NCBI RefSeq assembly: GCF_016925495.1
Contig: NZ_CP070491.1
Coordinates: 2,790,001 to 2,854,000 of the forward strand
Direction: 5' to 3'
From: Methylococcus sp. EFPC2
GTDB lineage: Bacteria; Pseudomonadota; Gammaproteobacteria; Methylococcales; Methylococcaceae
DNA length: 64,000 bases
Shown in pieces: positions 60,658 through 64,000 of the stretch. Both the position numbers and the translations under genes were made by a program. The notes under the pieces were generated by a model. That model was not told where the DNA came from and ran no database searches. It worked only from the letters and a program-made list of their open reading frames with translations. Each line of letters starts with the position of its first letter. Position 1 is the first letter of the stretch.

Positions 60658-60692
60658 GGCCGGGGGGCGAGAGCCTCCCGGCCTTTTCTTTT
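60658..60692 (+). terminator. Intrinsic terminator after yidC
   Basis: GGCCGGGGGGC (60658-60668) and GCCTCCCGGCC (60673-60683) form an 11-bp stem with one G-U pair and a GAGA tetraloop, followed by TTTTCTTTT. It lies 14 bp after the yidC stop. Confidence 0.93.
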
Positions 60693-60733
60693 TGCGGGCA
60701 TACAACGGGGCTCTGATTAAGCCATCTCCCTGT

Positions 60734-61051
60734 GGGCATAGATATCTACACAAGTCCCTACGCAGGAACCGGCGACCGGAGGTCGCTCCTTATCCCCTTC
60801 TCCCTCTGGGAGAAGGTGGCCCGAAGGGCCGGATGAGGGAAGGGACCGCTCGGTTCCAGGGCTACAATCCGCGGGCCATGGGGCCGAGCGGTCTCTCCCT
60901 TTGGGAGAGGGATTTAGGGTGAGGGTAAAGCACCTGATTTTCAACGACTTTTTCTTAAGCGTTGAGCGCTCAGTCCCTCACCCCTGCCCCTCTCCCAAAA
61001 GGAGAGGGGTGAAAATCAATGCGTTGAGAAAATGTGTAGATACCTATGCCC
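60734..61051. repeat. Palindrome-rich intergenic element bounded by a 19-bp inverted repeat
   Basis: GGGCATAGATATCTACACA (60734-60752) recurs inverted at 61033-61051 with one mismatch. Between them are several hairpins: CTTCTCCC/GGGAGAAG (60797-60815), GGCCC/GGGCC (60818-60830), ACCGCTCGG/CCGAGCGGT around 60845-60892, and CTCTCCC/GGGAGAG-type stems near 60892-60911 and 60988-61006. The direct cue CCCTCACCC and its complement occur three times. It resembles a non-autonomous mobile or REP-cluster element in the yidC-mnmE gap. The remainder of that gap to 61139 holds nothing further. Confidence 0.65.
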
Positions 61052-61139
61052 TGTGGGAGAGGATTGGGTGAGGGTAATTAAAATCAGGACCTTGCATTCG
61101 ACTCATGCGCTGTAAGCGACCTACCAGAGGTTCGTCAAG

Positions 61140-62489
61140 ATGAACGATACGTCCAATGACACCATCGCCGCGGTCGCCACCCCCGCCGGACGCGGCGGGG
61201 TGGGCGTCATCCGCGTGTCCGGTCCCGCCACGAGCGGCCTGATAGAAAGCCTGTTCGGGCGGGTTTTGCAGCCCCGGCATGCGCATTTTCTGCCGTTCAA
61301 GGACGGTGCCGGCGAGTCTATCGATTCCGGCTTGGCCCTGTTCTTCCCGGCCCCCCACTCGTTCACCGGCGAAGACGTTCTCGAATTGCACGGGCACGGC
61401 AGCCCGGTGATCCTGGACCTGCTGTTGCGGCGCTTGTTGGAGTTAGGAGTGCGGCTGGCCCGGCCGGGCGAATTTTCCGAACGCGCCTTTCTCAACGACA
61501 AGATCGATCTGGCCCAGGCGGAAGCCATCGCCGACCTCATCGACAGCGCTAGTGAGCAGGCGGCGCGCAGCGCCCAGCGATCCTTGCAGGGCGAATTCTC
61601 ACGGCGCATCGATGCCCTGCTGGAAAGCCTGATCGAATTGCGCGCCTACACCGAGGTGGCCATCGATTTCGTCGACGAGGACATCGACTTCCTCGCCCAG
61701 GGCCAGATCGCCGAGAAGCTGGACGGTCTCGTCGGAAAACTGGACGGCATCCTGCGCACGGCGCGGCAGGGCCAGATCCTGCGCGACGGGTTCAGCGTGG
61801 TCATCGCCGGCCGGCCCAACGCCGGCAAGTCCAGCCTGCTGAACGCCCTCACCGGGCGCGACAGCGCCATCGTCACCGACATCGCCGGCACCACCCGCGA
61901 CGTGCTGCGCGAATACATCCAAATCGACGGCATGCCCTTGCACGTCATCGACACAGCCGGCTTGCGTGACAGCGACAATCCGGTCGAACGGGAAGGCATA
62001 CGCCGAGCCCGCGCCGCCATCGCGCAGGCCGACCGCATCCTCCTGCTCAGCGACGACCGTGAGACGGATGAAGGCGACGAATGTTTGGCCGAACTGCCGG
62101 AGAGGATGCCCGTCACCCGTATCCGCAACAAGATCGACCTGAGCGGCCGTGCGCCGGGTATCCGCGAATCCGGCCACGGCGTCGAGATCGACCTGTCGGT
62201 CAAAACCGGCGAGGGGCTGGAACTGCTGCGCCGCCACCTCAAGGAATGCGCCGGCTACGATGCTGAAGCCGGCCAGGTCTTCATCGCCCGCCGCCGACAC
62301 CTCGACGCCCTGGACCGCGCCCGCGACGCCATCCTCTCCGGACTGACCCAGCTACGCCTAAACCAAGCCCCCGAATTGCTGGCGGAAGACTTGCGCCAAG
62401 CGCAACAAGCCCTCGGCGAAATCACTGGCGCCTATACCACCGAGGATCTGCTGGGGAAAATTTTCAGCTCGTTCTGCATAGGAAAATAG
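61140..62489 (+). CDS. mnmE: tRNA uridine-5-carboxymethylaminomethyl modification GTPase MnmE
   Basis: MnmE with MnmG modifies U34 of certain tRNAs. The N-terminal folate-binding domain ([36 protein letters not shown]), the G domain ([48 protein letters not shown]) and the C-terminal FCIGK with its catalytic cysteine are complete. Length is 449 residues. It follows yidC in the order usual near oriC. A weak CCCAC/GTGGG hairpin with a T-run lies at 62525-62557. Confidence 0.97.
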   Translation: MNDTSNDTIAAVATPAGRGGVGVIRVSGPATSGLIESLFGRVLQPRHAHFLPFKDGAGESIDSGLALFFPAPHSFTGEDVLELHGHGSPVILDLLLRRLLELGVRLARPGEFSERAFLNDKIDLAQAEAIADLIDSASEQAARSAQRSLQGEFSRRIDALLESLIELRAYTEVAIDFVDEDIDFLAQGQIAEKLDGLVGKLDGILRTARQGQILRDGFSVVIAGRPNAGKSSLLNALTGRDSAIVTDIAGTTRDVLREYIQIDGMPLHVIDTAGLRDSDNPVEREGIRRARAAIAQADRILLLSDDRETDEGDECLAELPERMPVTRIRNKIDLSGRAPGIRESGHGVEIDLSVKTGEGLELLRRHLKECAGYDAEAGQVFIARRRHLDALDRARDAILSGLTQLRLNQAPELLAEDLRQAQQALGEITGAYTTEDLLGKIFSSFCIGK

Positions 62490-62907
62490 TGTTACTTCCG
62501 GCGCGTTCTGTGACGTCCTGCTAACCCACTAAAACGACGCGAAAAGGTGGGCTTTTTGTTCCACTGTCGTCTTGCTTGTTCCGCTCAAATCCATCTGAAA
62601 ATGTTCCCACGAGTAGGAACAGATTGTTACCACCTCCATTTTTCTGGGGGCATTTATGGCCGATAAACATCGTAACAAAATGATCTGCCTAGCCTTGAAT
62701 GCTACGGTGTAAAAGGCATACAGGCGATTCCAGTGACGATACGCTAGCTTCATGGTCCTTATCCTCCGATAAGGCATCCAGTAGGCGCGTGCCAGTCCCC
62801 GGTTAACGCGACGTGGTGAAACAGATGGCCGCCCTCTATGCCACTGTTTGCGCCGGTCCCCTGCGTCCACCTTCTGTGGCTGATCGATCATGCCAGTGTG
62901 TGCGCGG
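62490..62907. other. 418-bp gap without supported gene
   Basis: The longest open frame here (minus, 62529-62891) has no ribosome-binding site, biased composition or recognisable motif. Apart from the weak mnmE terminator-like hairpin I see no repeat, RNA or promoter. The segment is less GC-rich than mnmE. Confidence 0.5.
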
Positions 62908-63153
62908 CTAAACCCTTCTGACCACGCGCAATAGAACCAAGAAGACGATGGCGCCCACGGTTGCTACGATCAAATCACCGACCCAGCCACCCCCACCGGA
63001 CATGCCCAGTACATCGAACAGGACACCGCCGAGCACCGCGCCAAACACGCCGACGATGATGTATCCGACAATACCGGAACCACCGCCCTTCACCAGTTTT
63101 CCGGCCAACCAACCGGCAGCCAGGCCAACCAACATATACACCAGGAATTTCAT
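62908..63153 (-). CDS. GlsB/YeaQ/YmgE family stress-response membrane protein
   Basis: An 81-residue protein with three hydrophobic helices and glycine-rich turns: YMLVGLAAGWLAGKLVKGGG, GYIIVGVFGAVLGGVLFDVL and VATVGAIVFLVLLRVVRRV. This is the transglycosylase-associated/GlsB family, found in the inner membrane and often induced by stress; molecular role unknown. An AGGAGG ribosome-binding site precedes ATG 63153. Confidence 0.92.
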   Translation of the reverse strand: MKFLVYMLVGLAAGWLAGKLVKGGGSGIVGYIIVGVFGAVLGGVLFDVLGMSGGGGWVGDLIVATVGAIVFLVLLRVVRRV

Positions 63154-63265
63154 AGTGCCTCCTCTTTTTTCAAATCAACACCATGGCTAAGAGTTTAAAG
63201 ATCACTGGTTGCCGCATCTACGGGACTGTAGTCAGCTTAGGACATGGCCGAAAATTAGTTCCCTA

Positions 63266-63373
63266 TTAACCCGGCCCAGAGGTCATGGTGGGAGCGGCCT
63301 TCAGGCCGCGATCTTCACGGGCTAAAGCCCGCGCCCACATAAAACTAACCAGGGATATTTCGGGTCGGGTTAA
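63266..63373. mobile_element. 108-bp MITE-like element with IS630-type ends
   Basis: Its ends TTAACCCGGCCC and (inverted) TTAACCCGACCC match the terminal repeats of the IS630 element at 50967-52078 at 11 of 12 positions, and both are flanked by TA (63264-63265, 63374-63375). It has no transposase gene. The interior is the REP-like palindrome described separately. It could be mobilised in trans by the full-length element. Confidence 0.7.
63288..63338. repeat. REP-like cruciform sequence
   Basis: GTGGGAGC (63288-63295) pairs with GCGCCCAC (63331-63338), and two inner hairpins GCGGCCT/AGGCCGC (63294-63309) and CGGGCT/AGCCCG (63318-63331) alternate with the outer stem. The opening GTGGGAGCGG resembles REP sequences of pseudomonads. 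It lies inside the MITE-like element. Confidence 0.65.
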
Positions 63374-63698
63374 TAAGCTGCTCCAGAGACTGCAAAAGGC
63401 AAGACCTGACCCTATTTACTCGCTATTTCGCCCTTGTATTATCGGTTTCGTAGTGCTCTTGCTGGCTTTGGGGATACCCCGCCTTAAGACTCACACCTGG
63501 AGGGCACTCCAGGCGCGAGCGACTGGATGCCGTTTGCGCCCTTGGGACACCAAGCCCGCAGCGTAGATCGATGCAGCAGTCGCTCACCCTCATCGAAAGA
63601 TCGAACAGTATCTACGGCCCTTGGAAGCCTGCTCTCTACTCTACCCAAAATGACCTTGCGATCGATTAAGGCGGCTGTTGTGCCTCCCGCCGGGTTCT

Positions 63699-64000
63699 TC
63701 AATGGATGTGCATTTCCCGATTATTAGCCTTGTCGCTTCTTTGCAATAGATACCTGTCCTGGTCTCCGGGCACGGGTTTTCCGCCGTTGTTCAGATAGAG
63801 CAAAGTACCCTCGTCTTTGATTGCGAGCCGGCGTTGAGGGGCCTCTTTGTTGGAGGTCAACAGTACGGTGCCTGTGGCTTCACTCCATTCGTATTTTCCT
63901 TTTTCGAAGGATTCCCGGTTTTGCGGCTTGGCGGGTTGGATGACCAAGAGATAATTATTCTTGGGATTCAACGATAGGGTCATTTTAATACCGTTGCAAT
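63699..64000 (-). CDS. NlpE-like protein, 5' part outside window
   Basis: The C-terminal part of a gene that enters from beyond 64000. The readable 100 residues include CNGIKMTLSLNPKNNYLLV, GKYEWSEATGTVLLTS and GKPVPGDQDRYLLQRSDK, matching the repeating NlpE_N beta-barrel pattern (CxGI followed by TLxLNxxxxY). NlpE is an outer-membrane lipoprotein that senses surface contact and copper. The full signal and first cysteine are not visible, so lipoprotein status is inferred from the family. Confidence 0.7.
   Translation of the reverse strand, partial: CNGIKMTLSLNPKNNYLLVIQPAKPQNRESFEKGKYEWSEATGTVLLTSNKEAPQRRLAIKDEGTLLYLNNGGKPVPGDQDRYLLQRSDKANNREMHIH

Larger units (their letters stand above)
63154..63698. 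other. 545-bp gap with MITE-like element
   Basis: Holds the upstream region of the GlsB-family gene, the 108-bp MITE-like element at 63266-63373, and about 320 bp after it with no supported gene or RNA. Short open frames on both strands lack ribosome-binding sites. Confidence 0.5.

Noticed and set aside
62529-62891. 120-codon minus-strand frame after mnmE
   Set aside because: No ribosome-binding site, no family motif, and biased toward noncoding composition.

Overview
The window is a GC-rich gammaproteobacterial chromosome segment. Three core clusters (cell wall/division, ribosomal proteins, dnaA/oriC side) are separated by accessory genes. The best clue to lifestyle is a haoA-haoB pair (octaheme hydroxylamine oxidoreductase and its partner) at 48323-50949 without the cytochrome c554 gene that follows it in ammonia oxidisers. 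Such a stand-alone pair is typical of Methylococcales methanotrophs, so a methanotroph is my inference; no methane monooxygenase gene is present to prove it.

Region 1 (1-11780, minus strand) is the dcw cluster in canonical order mraZ-rsmH-ftsL-ftsI-murE-murF-mraY-murD-ftsW-murG-murC(partial), tightly overlapped. It is driven by a consensus sigma70 promoter followed by a perfect 10-bp-phased array of four MraZ boxes. Region 2 (11986-14568, plus) holds lplT, a YcgN-like gene, a decayed stretch and a small membrane protein. Region 3 (14592-32542, minus) is one uninterrupted str-S10-spc-alpha ribosomal super-cluster from rpsL to rplQ, with its own promoter and terminator. Upstream of it sits a separate tRNA-Arg/tRNA-Asn unit with promoter and terminator; rpoBC is not adjacent.

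Region 4 (33010-55431) is accessory. It contains a DUF938 methyltransferase, a FemAB/GNAT-like protein, a secreted beta-propeller protein, an AT-rich NYN-LOTUS gene, a solitary gspE coupled to a large PilZ/DUF1631/GGDEF/EAL protein, and an HvfABC-type RiPP cluster (a Cys-containing precursor, a multinuclear iron (MNIO) maturase and its partner) likely making a copper-binding peptide. Next come a small divergent gene set, haoAB, a complete IS630-family element inserted 15 bp after haoB, a flavodoxin, a 57-residue orphan peptide gene, an orphan second clpX and a DUF4136 lipoprotein.

Region 5 (55619-62489) is the replication-origin neighbourhood: dnaN and dnaA on minus, then rpmH-rnpA-yidD-yidC on plus (with a strong terminator) and mnmE. 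A perfect DnaA box lies in the dnaA-rpmH gap. The yidC-mnmE gap is packed with palindromes bounded by a 19-bp inverted repeat. Region 6 (62490-64000) is sparse: a GlsB/YeaQ-type membrane protein, a 108-bp MITE-like element whose ends match the IS630 copy at 51 kb, and the 3' part of an NlpE-like gene.
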